From Naasia sp. (GTDB lineage Bacteria > Actinomycetota > Actinomycetes > Actinomycetales > Microbacteriaceae), in the NCBI GenBank assembly GCA_025463675.1, contig JAODAX010000079.1, positions 1-35,727 on the forward strand: a DNA stretch of 35,727 nucleotides. Direction: 5' to 3'. How positions within the stretch are numbered: position 1 is the stretch's first letter; each line of letters begins with the position of its first letter. Made by a program: the position numbers and the translations under genes. The notes under the pieces were generated by a model. The model had not been told where the DNA came from, ran no database searches, and saw only the letters and a program-made list of their open reading frames with translations. Below, piece by piece: positions 24,499 through 33,010 of the stretch.

Positions 24499-25317
24499 GT
24501 GCGCTACACCGAGGCGCCCGCACGCCGGGCCGAACTCCTGCGGCGCCTCTCCGCGCACGGCTACGTCTCCTCCGCCGCGCTCGCCGAAGAGTTCGGCGTC
24601 TCGGAGATGACCATCCGCCGGGATCTGCGCCAGCTGCACCTCGAGGGCAGCGCCCGCCGGGTCGCGGGCGGCGCGAGCCTGCCGATCGGCGGCGGCCGCG
24701 GTCTGCCCTTCGAGGAGCGCGACGGCGCCGCGGGACAGGAAAAGTCGGCGATCGCGGAGGCGTGCGTCGACCTCATCGGTGACGCGGCGACGATCGCGCT
24801 CGACGCGGGCACGACCGTCGCCGGCGTGGCCGCGCTGCTGCCGCCCGGCCGCACCGTGGTCAGCCACTCGCTGCCCGTGCTCGAGGCGTGCGCCGAGCGC
24901 GACGACCTCGCCGTGATCGGCCTCGGCGGCACCTACTCCCCCATCACTCGGTCGTTCACCGGCGAGCCGGCCCGCGACGGCCTCGACCGCGTGGTGGTCG
25001 ACGTCGCCGTGCTGTCCGCCACCGCCGTCGACAGCACGGGCGCGCTCTGCGCCAACGAGCTCGACGCGGAGATCAAGCGCGCGATGTCGGCGGCCGCTCG
25101 CCGGACGATCCTGCTCGTCGACTCGACGAAGATCGGCGCCCGCGCCCCCATCCGCTTCGCTTCCCTCAGTGCGATCGACCTGATCCTCACCGGATCCGCG
25201 GTGGACGCCGAGCGCCGGCGGCTGCTCGCCGGCGCGCGCCAGGTCGTGTACGCCGCCCTCCCCGAGGTCCGGTCGACCGGCACGGTCGCGGGCGGCGGAT
25301 CGGGGGATGCGCGATGA
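24499..25317 (+). CDS. DeoR/GlpR-family transcriptional regulator
   Basis: 272-residue repressor-type protein. The N-terminal helix-turn-helix is YVSSAALAEEFGVSEMTIRRDLRQL (about residues 18-42), with the MTIRRDL recognition helix typical of DeoR. The C-terminal DeoRC sugar-phosphate sensor fold has IALDAGTTVAGVAALL, and ILLVDSTKIGARAPIRFASL near the end is the usual ligand-pocket region. I took GTG 24499; a TTG at 24487 is an alternative with a GAGG upstream. It overlaps otnK by four bases (ATGA). OtnK/OtnC genes are often controlled by an adjacent DeoR protein (OtnR), so it probably represses both divergent operons and responds to a phosphorylated intermediate (inference). Confidence 0.87.
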   Translation: MRYTEAPARRAELLRRLSAHGYVSSAALAEEFGVSEMTIRRDLRQLHLEGSARRVAGGASLPIGGGRGLPFEERDGAAGQEKSAIAEACVDLIGDAATIALDAGTTVAGVAALLPPGRTVVSHSLPVLEACAERDDLAVIGLGGTYSPITRSFTGEPARDGLDRVVVDVAVLSATAVDSTGALCANELDAEIKRAMSAAARRTILLVDSTKIGARAPIRFASLSAIDLILTGSAVDAERRRLLAGARQVVYAALPEVRSTGTVAGGGSGDAR

Positions 25318-26603
25318 GCGGCCTCTGGCTGGGGGTGGTCGCCGACGACGTCACCGGCGCCTGCGATGTGGCCGGCGGCATCGCGGCCGCCGGCGTTCCG
25401 ACGAGCATCCGCCTGGGCGCACCGACCGGGCCGGCCGAGGACGAGCCGGACGACGACGGCTGCGTCGTGATCGGCCTGAAGATCCGCACGGCGCCACCCG
25501 AGCGCGCGGTCGCCGAGGCCTCCGCCGCCGCCGAGTGGCTGCTCGCCCGCGGCGCCCACAGCATCTACCAGAAGTACTGCTCGACGTTCGATTCGACCGA
25601 TGCGGGGAACATCGGCCCCGTCGCCGACGCGCTCCTGCGGACCACCGGCGCAGCCCTCACCGTGGGCACCCCGGCGACCCCCGCGGCGGGCCGCACCCAG
25701 CGGGACGGCCTGCTCTACATCGGGGACCGGCTCCTCGCCGACTCCGCGATGCGCGACCACCCCCTCACGCCGATGCGGGACAGCGACGTGGTCGCGGTGC
25801 TGCAGCGCCAGACGGCGGGCACCGTGCGCCTCGTCGCGCTTCCCGACGTGGCCGCGGGCGGCGCCGCGCTCGCCACGACCATCGCTGCGGCGCAGGCCGA
25901 CGGCGCGCGGCACGTGCTCGTCGACGCGGTCGGCGACGGCGACCTCGACGCCCTCGCCGCAGCCCTCGACGACCTTCCCCTGCGGATCGTGCCGGCCGGC
26001 GGCGCCGGCGTGGCCACCGCTCTGGCACGCCGGCACCCCGGCGCAGGCGCCGGAGCCCGCTCCGCGGCCGGGCCCGTGCTCGACGGGCGCCGAATCATCC
26101 TCAGCGGCAGCGGCTCCGCGCGCAGCCGAGAGCAGGTCGCGGCCTTCCCGGGGCCCGTCCTCATCCTCGACCCGCTCACCATCGCGAGCGAGGGGACGGG
26201 CGGACTCGAGTCCGCGCTCGACGCGGCGCTCGGGGATGGCGACGGACCCGTCCTCGTGTCAGCGACCGCGGAACCCGAGGCGGTCCGCGCGGTGCAGGAT
26301 GCGCTCGGCCGGCAGGAGTCGGCCCAGCTCATCGAATCGACGCTCGGTCGGCTCGCCGCGCTCGCGGTGGAGCGGCTCGGCGTCCGGCGCCTTCTCGTGG
26401 CGGGCGGCGAGACCAGCGGTGCCGCCGTCGAAGCGCTCGGCCTCGACCGGCTGGCGGTCGCGGGCCTCGCCGCGCCCGGAGTGCCGTGGACAGTGGGCAC
26501 CGCACACACCGTGACCGGCGCGCCCGCGGTCGCCCTGCTGCTGAAGTCGGGGAACTTCGGCGGGGTCGACCTGTTCACCACCGCGTGGGAAAGCGCACCA
26601 TGA
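25314..26603 (+). CDS. otnK: 3-oxo-tetronate kinase family protein (DUF1537)
   Basis: 429-residue four-carbon acid sugar kinase. The N-terminal domain has VVADDVTGACDVAGGIAAAG and YQKYCSTFDSTDAGNIGPVADAL, and the middle has HPLTPMRDSDVVAVLQRQTAG; these blocks are those of the OtnK group rather than DtnK/LtnK threonate or erythronate kinases. The C-terminal nucleotide-binding domain shows LSGSGSARSREQVAAF and LLVAGGETSGAAVEALGL. OtnK phosphorylates 3-dehydro-tetronate at O4 (established for characterised members). It overlaps deoR and otnC by four bases on either side, so the three are one operon. The 2-hydroxyacid dehydrogenase LtnD and isomerase OtnI that usually precede this step are absent from the window. 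Confidence 0.86.
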   Translation: MSGLWLGVVADDVTGACDVAGGIAAAGVPTSIRLGAPTGPAEDEPDDDGCVVIGLKIRTAPPERAVAEASAAAEWLLARGAHSIYQKYCSTFDSTDAGNIGPVADALLRTTGAALTVGTPATPAAGRTQRDGLLYIGDRLLADSAMRDHPLTPMRDSDVVAVLQRQTAGTVRLVALPDVAAGGAALATTIAAAQADGARHVLVDAVGDGDLDALAAALDDLPLRIVPAGGAGVATALARRHPGAGAGARSAAGPVLDGRRIILSGSGSARSREQVAAFPGPVLILDPLTIASEGTGGLESALDAALGDGDGPVLVSATAEPEAVRAVQDALGRQESAQLIESTLGRLAALAVERLGVRRLLVAGGETSGAAVEALGLDRLAVAGLAAPGVPWTVGTAHTVTGAPAVALLLKSGNFGGVDLFTTAWESAP

Positions 26604-27220
26604 CCGCCGCGGCGCGCGAGCGGCTCGTCGCGGCGGCACGCCAGCTGGCAGCGCGCGGCCTGTCGCCGGGCAGCACCGGCAATCTCAGCGTCCGCGTCGA
26701 CGACCGCATCCTGATCACCCCGACCGGGTCGAGTCTGAGCAGGGTGCTTCCGGCCGACCTGGCGGAGGTCGATCTGGCGAGCGGTGCGGTGCTCGCCGGC
26801 CGCCCCTCCAAGGAGCTGCCGCTGCACCGGGCCGTCTACACCGAGCGTCCCGCGGGCGCGGTCGTGCACCTGCACTCGCCCTACGCGACGGCGATCGCCT
26901 GCCTGCCGCCCGGCGCGCACGGGGACGCCGCCCTGCCCGCCCTCACGCCGTACCGCGTGATGCGGCTGGGCCTCGTGCCGGTGGCCCCGTACGCGGCGCC
27001 CGGATCGCCCGATCTCGCCGAGGGGGTCCGCCGGCTCGCCGGTGCGCATCCCGTGCTGCTGCTCGCCTCGCACGGCCCGGTGGTCGCGGCCGCCGACCTC
27101 GACGGCGCGGTGGACCTCGCCGAGGAGCTGGAGGCGGCCGCGCAGCTCACCCTGCTCCTCGACGCCCGCCCGACGCGTCCCCTGACTCCGGAGCAGGTCG
27201 CGGCGCTCCCCCGCTCCTGA
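26600..27220 (+). CDS. otnC: 3-oxo-tetronate 4-phosphate decarboxylase (class II aldolase family)
   Basis: 206-residue AraD/FucA-fold protein. GLSPGSTGNLSVRVDDRILITPTGSSL is the phosphate-binding N-terminal block, E72 in SKELPLH is the expected catalytic acid, and H90, H92 (VVHLHSPYAT) and H158 (LASHGPVV) are the metal ligands. Together with OtnK, this enzyme type converts 3-dehydro-tetronate 4-phosphate to dihydroxyacetone phosphate and carbon dioxide. The ATG overlaps the otnK stop by four bases. It ends the rightward operon; 52 bases separate it from the ABC exporter pair, and no terminator is visible in that gap, so read-through is possible. An aldolase or epimerase of the same fold is a less likely alternative. 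Confidence 0.86.
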   Translation: MTAAARERLVAAARQLAARGLSPGSTGNLSVRVDDRILITPTGSSLSRVLPADLAEVDLASGAVLAGRPSKELPLHRAVYTERPAGAVVHLHSPYATAIACLPPGAHGDAALPALTPYRVMRLGLVPVAPYAAPGSPDLAEGVRRLAGAHPVLLLASHGPVVAAADLDGAVDLAEELEAAAQLTLLLDARPTRPLTPEQVAALPRS

Positions 27221-27272
27221 CCGGCGTCCCGCACCCTCCCCTTCCCCTCTCGATCCCCGTTCCGAGGAACCG

Positions 27273-29069
27273 TTGTCCCCGTCCGACGACCTGCCGAAGC
27301 CGCCGACCACCCGCCCGCCGCTCGGCAGCGTGCCGCTCTTCCTGCTCTGGCTGGCGCGCCGGCAGCGCGGCACCCTGCTCGCCGGGGTGCTGTTCGGGGT
27401 GCTCTGGATGACCGCGCAGGCGATCTGGCCGCTCCTGCTGGGCCGCGCCATTGACGCGGCCACCCTGCCCGGCGGGTCCGTCGGCCCCTGGCTGCTCGCC
27501 CTCACCGGGGTGATGCTGGTGCAGGCCGGCGCCGGGGTGCTGCGCCACCGGACCGCCGTGGCGAACCGGCTGCGCTCCTCGCTCGGCGTCGCGCGTCTGA
27601 TCGGCCACCACGCCGCCGACACCGGTCGGGCGATCACCGCCGACAAGACCACCGGCGAGATCGTGGCCACCGTCTCCGCCGACGCGAACCGGGTGGGCGC
27701 GATGTTCGACATCGTCGCCCGGCTGCTCGGCTCGATCGTGGCGTGGCTGCTCATCACCGGGATCCTGTTCACCTTCTCCGTCGAGCTCGGCCTCGTGGTC
27801 CTGCTCGGGGTCCCGGCCGCCACGGCGCTCCTCGCCGTGCTCGTCCGGCCCCTGCAGCGCCGCCAGCTCGAACAGCGGGCCGAGTTCGGCGCCCTCGCCA
27901 CCCTCGGTGCGGACGCCGTCGCCGGCCTGCGCGTGCTCCGTGGGGTCGGCGGCGAGAAGGAGTTCGTGCAGCGCTACACGGATCGCAGTCAGCGGGTGCG
28001 GGCCGCCGGGGTGCGGGTCGCACGGGTGGCATCCCTGCTCGACGCCGCTCAAACCCTCCTTCCCGGACTCTTCCTCGCCGGGGTGGCCCTGTACGGCGCG
28101 CAGCTGGTGCTCGCCGGGGAGGCGACCCCTGGCGAACTGGTCACCCTGTACGGCTACGCGGCGTTCCTCGTGCTGCCGATCCGCACCGCCGTCGAGGCCC
28201 TCGGGGTCTTCACGCGCGGCGCCGTCGGGGCGCGACGCATCATGGACGTGCTCCGGGTCGAATCCGCCGTGCAGGATCCGGCAGACCCGATCGCCCCTCC
28301 GCCCGTCGGCTCCGAGCTGCACGACGTCGCCTCCGGGGTCACCATCCGGCCCGGGCTCCTCACCGCCATCGTCGACGAGAACCCGGACGCCGCGGCGGAG
28401 GTGGCCACCCGCCTCGGCAGGTTCGACGACCTCGCCGCCGCGGAGGCCCCGGTGCTCTGGGGCGGGGCGCCGCACACGAGCGTGCCGGTGCGGGCGGTGC
28501 GCAAGCGGATCGTCGTCAACGACGCCATGCCGCACCTGTTCCGCGGGTCGCTCCTCGACGGGCTCGACGTGCGGAGCATCCGGGAACCTGAGCTGGTCAG
28601 CACCGACACTGCGCAGCTGCGCCGGGTGGAGAGCGCGGTGGCCGCCGCCGCGGCGAAGGAGACGGTGGAAGCCCTCCCCCACGGCCTGCACGAGCTCGTC
28701 CCGGAACGCGGGCGGTCCTTCTCCGGCGGGGAGCGCCAGCGGCTCAGCCTCGCCCGCGCGCTCCTCACCGACGCCGAGGTGCTGGTCCTCATCGAACCGA
28801 CGAGCGCCGTCGACGCGCGCACCGAGGCGCGGATCGCGGAGCGGCTCGCCGAGGCCCGGCGCGACCGCACCACTGTCGTGGTCACCGCGAGCCCGCTGCT
28901 GCTCGCGAGGGCCCAGCGCATCGCGGTCCTCTCGCACGGACGACTGGTCGGCGAGGGCCGCCATGCGGAGCTGCTCGCGCGCGACGACCCGGCCGCGCGG
29001 CTCTACCGGTCGATCGTGCTGCGCACCGCCGAGCCGAGAGGAGCGGACGATGCTGCTGCCGATCGCTGA
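27273..29069 (+). CDS. ABC exporter subunit with degenerate Walker motifs (heterodimer half A)
   Basis: 598-residue half-transporter with six membrane segments in the first ~310 residues and an ATPase-like domain. The signature motif is intact (FSGGERQRLSLARAL, 483-497). Walker A is gone: where GxxGxGKST is expected the sequence reads VDENPDAAAEVA (about 367-378), with no lysine. Walker B reads VLVLIEPTSAVDA, with isoleucine (I507) for the magnesium-binding aspartate but E508 kept. The frame is continuous with normal codon use, so this is not a frameshift. It would lend its signature to the Walker A site of its partner at 29050-30786. The TTG start has GAGGAA three bases upstream. The substrate is unknown; the location after otnC may be incidental. 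Confidence 0.85.
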   Translation: MSPSDDLPKPPTTRPPLGSVPLFLLWLARRQRGTLLAGVLFGVLWMTAQAIWPLLLGRAIDAATLPGGSVGPWLLALTGVMLVQAGAGVLRHRTAVANRLRSSLGVARLIGHHAADTGRAITADKTTGEIVATVSADANRVGAMFDIVARLLGSIVAWLLITGILFTFSVELGLVVLLGVPAATALLAVLVRPLQRRQLEQRAEFGALATLGADAVAGLRVLRGVGGEKEFVQRYTDRSQRVRAAGVRVARVASLLDAAQTLLPGLFLAGVALYGAQLVLAGEATPGELVTLYGYAAFLVLPIRTAVEALGVFTRGAVGARRIMDVLRVESAVQDPADPIAPPPVGSELHDVASGVTIRPGLLTAIVDENPDAAAEVATRLGRFDDLAAAEAPVLWGGAPHTSVPVRAVRKRIVVNDAMPHLFRGSLLDGLDVRSIREPELVSTDTAQLRRVESAVAAAAAKETVEALPHGLHELVPERGRSFSGGERQRLSLARALLTDAEVLVLIEPTSAVDARTEARIAERLAEARRDRTTVVVTASPLLLARAQRIAVLSHGRLVGEGRHAELLARDDPAARLYRSIVLRTAEPRGADDAAADR

Positions 29070-30786
29070 CACCGCCGACGTCCGGCGCACCGGCGCCCGC
29101 CTCATCGGCTCGCACCGGCTCGAGCTCGCCGTGGTGGTCGGGCTGCACACCCTCGCGGCCCTGGCGGGGCTGGTCGGGCCGCTGCTCATCGGCTCGATGG
29201 TGGACGCGATCACCCGGGGCACCGCGACCGAGACGTCGCTGCTGCAGGCCGCTTCCGTGCTCCTCGCCGCGGTGCTCGCACAGACCGTGCTCATCCGCTT
29301 CGCCCAGCTGCGCTCGATGGTGCTCGGCGAGACGGTCTTCGCGCGGCTGCGCGAGGAGCTGATGACCGCCGTCGGGCGACTGCCACTCGCCACCGTGGAG
29401 CGGGCCGGCACCGGCGACCTGCTCTCGCGCACCACCAACGACGTGGAGAGCATCGCGCAGACCGTGCGGTTCGGCGTCCCCCGGGTCCTCGTGGCGCTCG
29501 TCACCGCGCTGCTCACCGTGGGCGCCGCGTTCCTCACCAACGCGCTCATCGCGCTCGCGATGCTGGTCGGGGTGCCGCTCATCGTGGTCGGGGCGCGCTG
29601 GTACCTGAAGCGGGCGGGCACCGGCTATCAGCGGCAGCTCGCCTCCTTCGCGGTGCTCAGCGGCACCGTCACCGAGACGGTCGAAGCGGCGCGCACCGTG
29701 GAAGCGCTCGGCCTCGCGCCCGTCCGACGGGAGGAGGTCGACGCCGCCATCCGTGAGCGGCGCGACTCCGAACTGCAGACCCTGCGGCTCCGTTCCCTGT
29801 TCTTCCCTGTCACGGACCTCGGCTTCCTGCTGCCGGTGGTCGTCGTCGTGGCATGGGGCGGCTACCTCGTGGATCGCGGCGGCGCGACCATCGGCGACGT
29901 CACCGCGGTCGCCCTGATCGCCACTCAGCTGGTCCGGCCGATCGAGGAGCTGATTCTCTGGATGGACGAGATCCAGATCGGCACCACCGCACTGTCGCGC
30001 ATCGTCGGCGTCGGCCAGGTTCCCCCGGACCGCACGGCGACCGGGCAGACGCCCGCCGATGAGCACGTCGCCGCCGTTGGCGTGCGCTACTCGTACCGCG
30101 AGGGCCACGACGTGCTGCACGGGGTGGACCTGGATCTCGCCGTCGGCGAGCGGCTCGCGATCGTCGGACCCACCGGTTCCGGCAAGTCGACCCTCGCGCG
30201 CCTCCTCACCGGCATCGACGGGCCGACAGGCGGGAGCGTGTCGGTGGGCGGCGTGCGCCTCGTCGACCTGCCCGTCGAGGAGCTCCGCTCGCACGTCGCG
30301 CTCGTCACCCAGGAGCACCACGTGTTCGTCGGCACCGTCGCCGAGAACCTGCGGCTCGCCCGACCCGCCGCGACCGACGACGACCTCGTGGAGGCACTGC
30401 GCGTGGTCGACGCCTGGCCGTGGGTGGCTGCGCTCCCGCACCGGCTCGACGAGCGGGTCGGCTCGGGTGGGCTCGTGCTCACGCCGGCGCAGTCCCAGCA
30501 GCTGGCGCTCGGCCGGCTGCTGCTCCTCGACCCGGCGACGCTCGTGCTCGACGAGGCGACGAGCCTCATCGACCCCGGGGCGGCCCGGGACCTCGAGCGG
30601 ACGATCAACGCGGTGCTCCGCGGCCGGACGGTGGTCGCGATCGCGCACCGGCTGCACACCTCCCGCGACGCCGACCGGGTGGCCGTCATGCAGGCCGGCC
30701 GGCTGGTGGAGATCGGCACCCACGACGAGCTGATGGCTCTCGGCGGCGCGTACGCGGTCCTCTGGCGCAGCTGGAACTCCCGCTAG
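29050..30786 (+). CDS. ABC exporter subunit with intact Walker motifs, degenerate signature (heterodimer half B)
   Basis: 578-residue half-transporter. Six membrane segments are followed by an ATPase domain with perfect Walker A GPTGSGKST (K379), Walker B LVLDEATSLID (D501, E502) and H-loop IAHRLHTS. The signature that should read LSGGQ is LTPAQSQQLALGRLL (477 onward). The ATG at 29050 overlaps the end of half A by 20 bases and has GAGAGGAG seven bases upstream. In the heterodimer, Walker A of this subunit plus the signature of half A makes one complete ATP site, and the opposite site has lost both halves. One-site heterodimeric exporters are known, for example TM287/288 and TmrAB. The transported compound is unknown. 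Confidence 0.88.
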   Translation: MLLPIADTADVRRTGARLIGSHRLELAVVVGLHTLAALAGLVGPLLIGSMVDAITRGTATETSLLQAASVLLAAVLAQTVLIRFAQLRSMVLGETVFARLREELMTAVGRLPLATVERAGTGDLLSRTTNDVESIAQTVRFGVPRVLVALVTALLTVGAAFLTNALIALAMLVGVPLIVVGARWYLKRAGTGYQRQLASFAVLSGTVTETVEAARTVEALGLAPVRREEVDAAIRERRDSELQTLRLRSLFFPVTDLGFLLPVVVVVAWGGYLVDRGGATIGDVTAVALIATQLVRPIEELILWMDEIQIGTTALSRIVGVGQVPPDRTATGQTPADEHVAAVGVRYSYREGHDVLHGVDLDLAVGERLAIVGPTGSGKSTLARLLTGIDGPTGGSVSVGGVRLVDLPVEELRSHVALVTQEHHVFVGTVAENLRLARPAATDDDLVEALRVVDAWPWVAALPHRLDERVGSGGLVLTPAQSQQLALGRLLLLDPATLVLDEATSLIDPGAARDLERTINAVLRGRTVVAIAHRLHTSRDADRVAVMQAGRLVEIGTHDELMALGGAYAVLWRSWNSR

Positions 30787-30807
30787 AACGCCTCCTGAAA
30801 CAGCGAA

Positions 30808-30857
30808 CTGCCCACTTCTGTCGCAGATCCGGGCGGGAACCCGACAGAAGTGGGCAG
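30808..30857. terminator. Perfect 16-bp inverted repeat between convergent operons
   Basis: CTGCCCACTTCTGTCG (30808-30823) is repeated as its exact complement at 30842-30857, with an 18-base loop. It lies in the 84-base gap between the convergent exporter and importer operons. A bidirectional terminator is likely; there is no T-run. A conserved intergenic repeat is an alternative. Confidence 0.55.
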
Positions 30858-30870
30858 GTCGGGAGTGGGA

Positions 30871-31833
30871 TCAGCCCTTCGTCGAGCCGGCGAGCAGGCC
30901 GCGGACGAAGAACCGCTGGAGGGCGAAGAACACGACCAGCGGCACGATCATCGCGATGAACGCACCCGCGGGCAGCAGGTAGGCGTTCCGGCCGAACGCA
31001 CCGGTCAGCTCCGCCAGGGTGCGGGTGATCGGGGACGCTTCGCCGCTGGCGAAGATCAGCGCCACCAGCAGGTCGTTCCACACCCAGAGGAACTGGAAGA
31101 TCGCGAACGACGCGATCGCCGGCACCGTGAGCGGCAGGACGATCCGCAGGAAGATCTGCCCGTGGCCGGCGCCGTCGACGCGCGCCGCCTCGATCACCTC
31201 ACCGGGGATCTCCGCGATGAAGTTGTGCAGCAGGAAGATCGCCAGCGGCAGCGCGAAGATCGAGTGCGCGATCCACACCTGCGTGTACATGCCCGCGCCC
31301 TGGAACCCGGAGAACAGCTGGCCGCCCGCGGTGTCGAGGCCACGCGAGAACAGGCTGAGCAGCGGGATCAGCGTCATCTGGATCGGCACGATCTGCAGCG
31401 CGAAGACGATGACGAACAGCCAGTCCTTGCCCTTGAAGTCGATCCACGCGAACGCGTACGCGGCGAGAGCCGCGATGACGAGCGGGATCAGGGTCGCCGG
31501 CAGCGTGATCACGATCGAGTTGATGAACGACTTGATCAGACTGTCGTTGGCGAGGACGGTCTGGTAGTTCTCCAGCGTCAGGTCCCATTTGCCGAACACC
31601 TCCCACCAGCCGGAGCGGGTGATCTCCTCCTGCGGCCGGAAGGAGGTGACGAGGAGGCCGAAGGTGGGGATCGTCCACAGCAGCGCGATGATCAGCGAGG
31701 CGATGGTCGCGCCGCGGCTCGTGAGCCTGCGCTTGCTGCGCCGAACCGCGTTGCCGACATCGGCGCGTTCCACGGCGCCCCGGGTAGTCGTCGCGTCGGG
31801 CAGCGGCAGGTCGGCCGGCACGGTGGCGGTCAT
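30871..31833 (-). CDS. Alpha-glucoside-type ABC transporter permease (AglG/MalG-like)
   Basis: 320-residue CUT1 permease. A ~40-residue polar N-terminus precedes SLIIALLWTIPTFGLLVTSFRPQEEI, the first membrane helix and its characteristic block. Five more helices follow, and the EAA loop is IEAARVDGAGHGQIFLRIVLPL. The C-terminus FVRGLLAGSTKG is typical. The ATG 31833 overlaps the upstream permease stop by four bases. The frame remains open far upstream (to 33165), but that is a chance frame across the other permease gene. It is last gene of a three-gene importer operon (binding protein, two permeases) with no ATPase gene, so a shared ATPase is expected. Confidence 0.9.
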   Translation of the reverse strand: MTATVPADLPLPDATTTRGAVERADVGNAVRRSKRRLTSRGATIASLIIALLWTIPTFGLLVTSFRPQEEITRSGWWEVFGKWDLTLENYQTVLANDSLIKSFINSIVITLPATLIPLVIAALAAYAFAWIDFKGKDWLFVIVFALQIVPIQMTLIPLLSLFSRGLDTAGGQLFSGFQGAGMYTQVWIAHSIFALPLAIFLLHNFIAEIPGEVIEAARVDGAGHGQIFLRIVLPLTVPAIASFAIFQFLWVWNDLLVALIFASGEASPITRTLAELTGAFGRNAYLLPAGAFIAMIVPLVVFFALQRFFVRGLLAGSTKG

Positions 31834-32969
31834 CGGATTTCCCTCTGCTTCTTGATGATGCGTGCGTTGTAGATGACGATCGGCAGCACCAGGATGAACA
31901 GCAGCACCGCGAACGCGGCGCTCCTGCCGCTCTCGAAGTTCTGCGCGAGGGTCACCATGTCGTTCGCAATGACTCCGGTATCCGGGTAGGCCGCACCCAT
32001 CGTGCGGACGATGTCGAACACCTTCAGGGACGCGATCGAGATGGTCGTCAGCACGACCACCAGGGAGCTGCGGATGCCGGGGATGGTCACGTTGGTGAAG
32101 CGCTGCCAGGCGTTGGTGCCGTCGAGCTGAGCGGCCTCCACCTGCTCTGCGGGCACGCCCTTGATGGCGGCCGAGAGGATCACCATCGCGAATCCGGTCT
32201 GCACCCAGATCAGCACCACGATGAGCAGGAACGTGTTGAGCGGCACCTGCTGCAACCAGTTGACGGGGGTTCCGCCGAGCCACACCACGATCTGGTTGAG
32301 CAGGCCGTACTGGCTCTGCCCCGCCTCGCGGTAGCCGTACACGAAGCGCCAGATGATGCTCGCGCCGACGAAGGAGATCGCCATCGGCATGAAGACGAGG
32401 ATCTTGAAGAACTTCTCGCCGCGGCTCTTGTCGATGAACACCGCGTAGGCGAGGCCGGCGATCGTGGACACGACCGGCACCACGAGCACCCAGATGATCG
32501 TGTTCCGGATCGTGACCAGGTTGTCCGGCTGGCCGAAGATCCAGGCGAAGTTCTCGAAGCCGACGAACCGGCCGCGGGAGCTCTGGAACGCCTGGATCAT
32601 CGTGACGATGGTCGGGTAGACGAGGCCGACGAGGAGCAGGAAGATCGCCGGCGCGAGGAAGCCGATCAGCTGCAGCAGGTAGCCCTTGCCCTGACTCGAG
32701 CGGTAGTCGAGGAGGAACAGCGCGCCGCCCAGCACCGCGCCGATCCCGATCGCCCACCACACGGAGCCGAAGGTGAAGAGGATGACGGCCGGGACCAGCA
32801 CCGCGACGGCGAGGCGCATGATCGTGTAGCCGCGGCCGCTGCGGGGGGCCACCTCGAGGAAGAACAGCAGCAGGCCGACCACGATGAGCAGGGCCAGGAG
32901 GAAGACGGGGATCTGCGCAAGGGGGGGAAGATCCCCCAGCCAGTTGAAGAAGTCTTTCAATGGTTGCAT
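31830..32969 (-). CDS. Alpha-glucoside-type ABC transporter permease (AglF/MalF-like)
   Basis: 379-residue CUT1 permease, longer than the usual ~300. The extra ~90 N-terminal residues hold additional hydrophobic segments (IPVFLLALLIVVGLLLFFLEV, then VLVPAVILFTFGSVWWAIGIGAVLGGALFLL). The core starts near LLQLIGFLAPAIFLLLVGLVYPTIVTM, and the EAA loop is VEAAQLDGTNAWQRFTNVTIPGI. The ATG 32969 has AAAGG seven bases upstream. The gene follows the binding-protein gene after 89 bases that contain a strong hairpin. The N-terminal extension resembles that of AglF-type permeases, and together with the AglE-like binding protein suggests an alpha-glucoside substrate. Confidence 0.88.
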   Translation of the reverse strand: MQPLKDFFNWLGDLPPLAQIPVFLLALLIVVGLLLFFLEVAPRSGRGYTIMRLAVAVLVPAVILFTFGSVWWAIGIGAVLGGALFLLDYRSSQGKGYLLQLIGFLAPAIFLLLVGLVYPTIVTMIQAFQSSRGRFVGFENFAWIFGQPDNLVTIRNTIIWVLVVPVVSTIAGLAYAVFIDKSRGEKFFKILVFMPMAISFVGASIIWRFVYGYREAGQSQYGLLNQIVVWLGGTPVNWLQQVPLNTFLLIVVLIWVQTGFAMVILSAAIKGVPAEQVEAAQLDGTNAWQRFTNVTIPGIRSSLVVVLTTISIASLKVFDIVRTMGAAYPDTGVIANDMVTLAQNFESGRSAAFAVLLFILVLPIVIYNARIIKKQREIR

Positions 32970-33010
32970 CTGGACGCCTTTCGAGCGCGACGGTGGACGC
33001 GAGGGCTACG

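Noticed and set aside
19865-27220. Cluster as a mobile or phage-borne island
   Set aside because: No integrase, transposase, tRNA-end duplication or composition break is visible at either edge.
28340-28400. Frameshift or sequence error as cause of the missing Walker A in half A
   Set aside because: No other frame in this stretch gives a GxxGxGK motif, the reading frame continues normally, and the partner shows the matching signature loss.
27147-29621. Very long minus-strand open frame across otnC and the exporter genes
   Set aside because: It is antisense to genes with full domain support, and its translation is compositionally biased and featureless.
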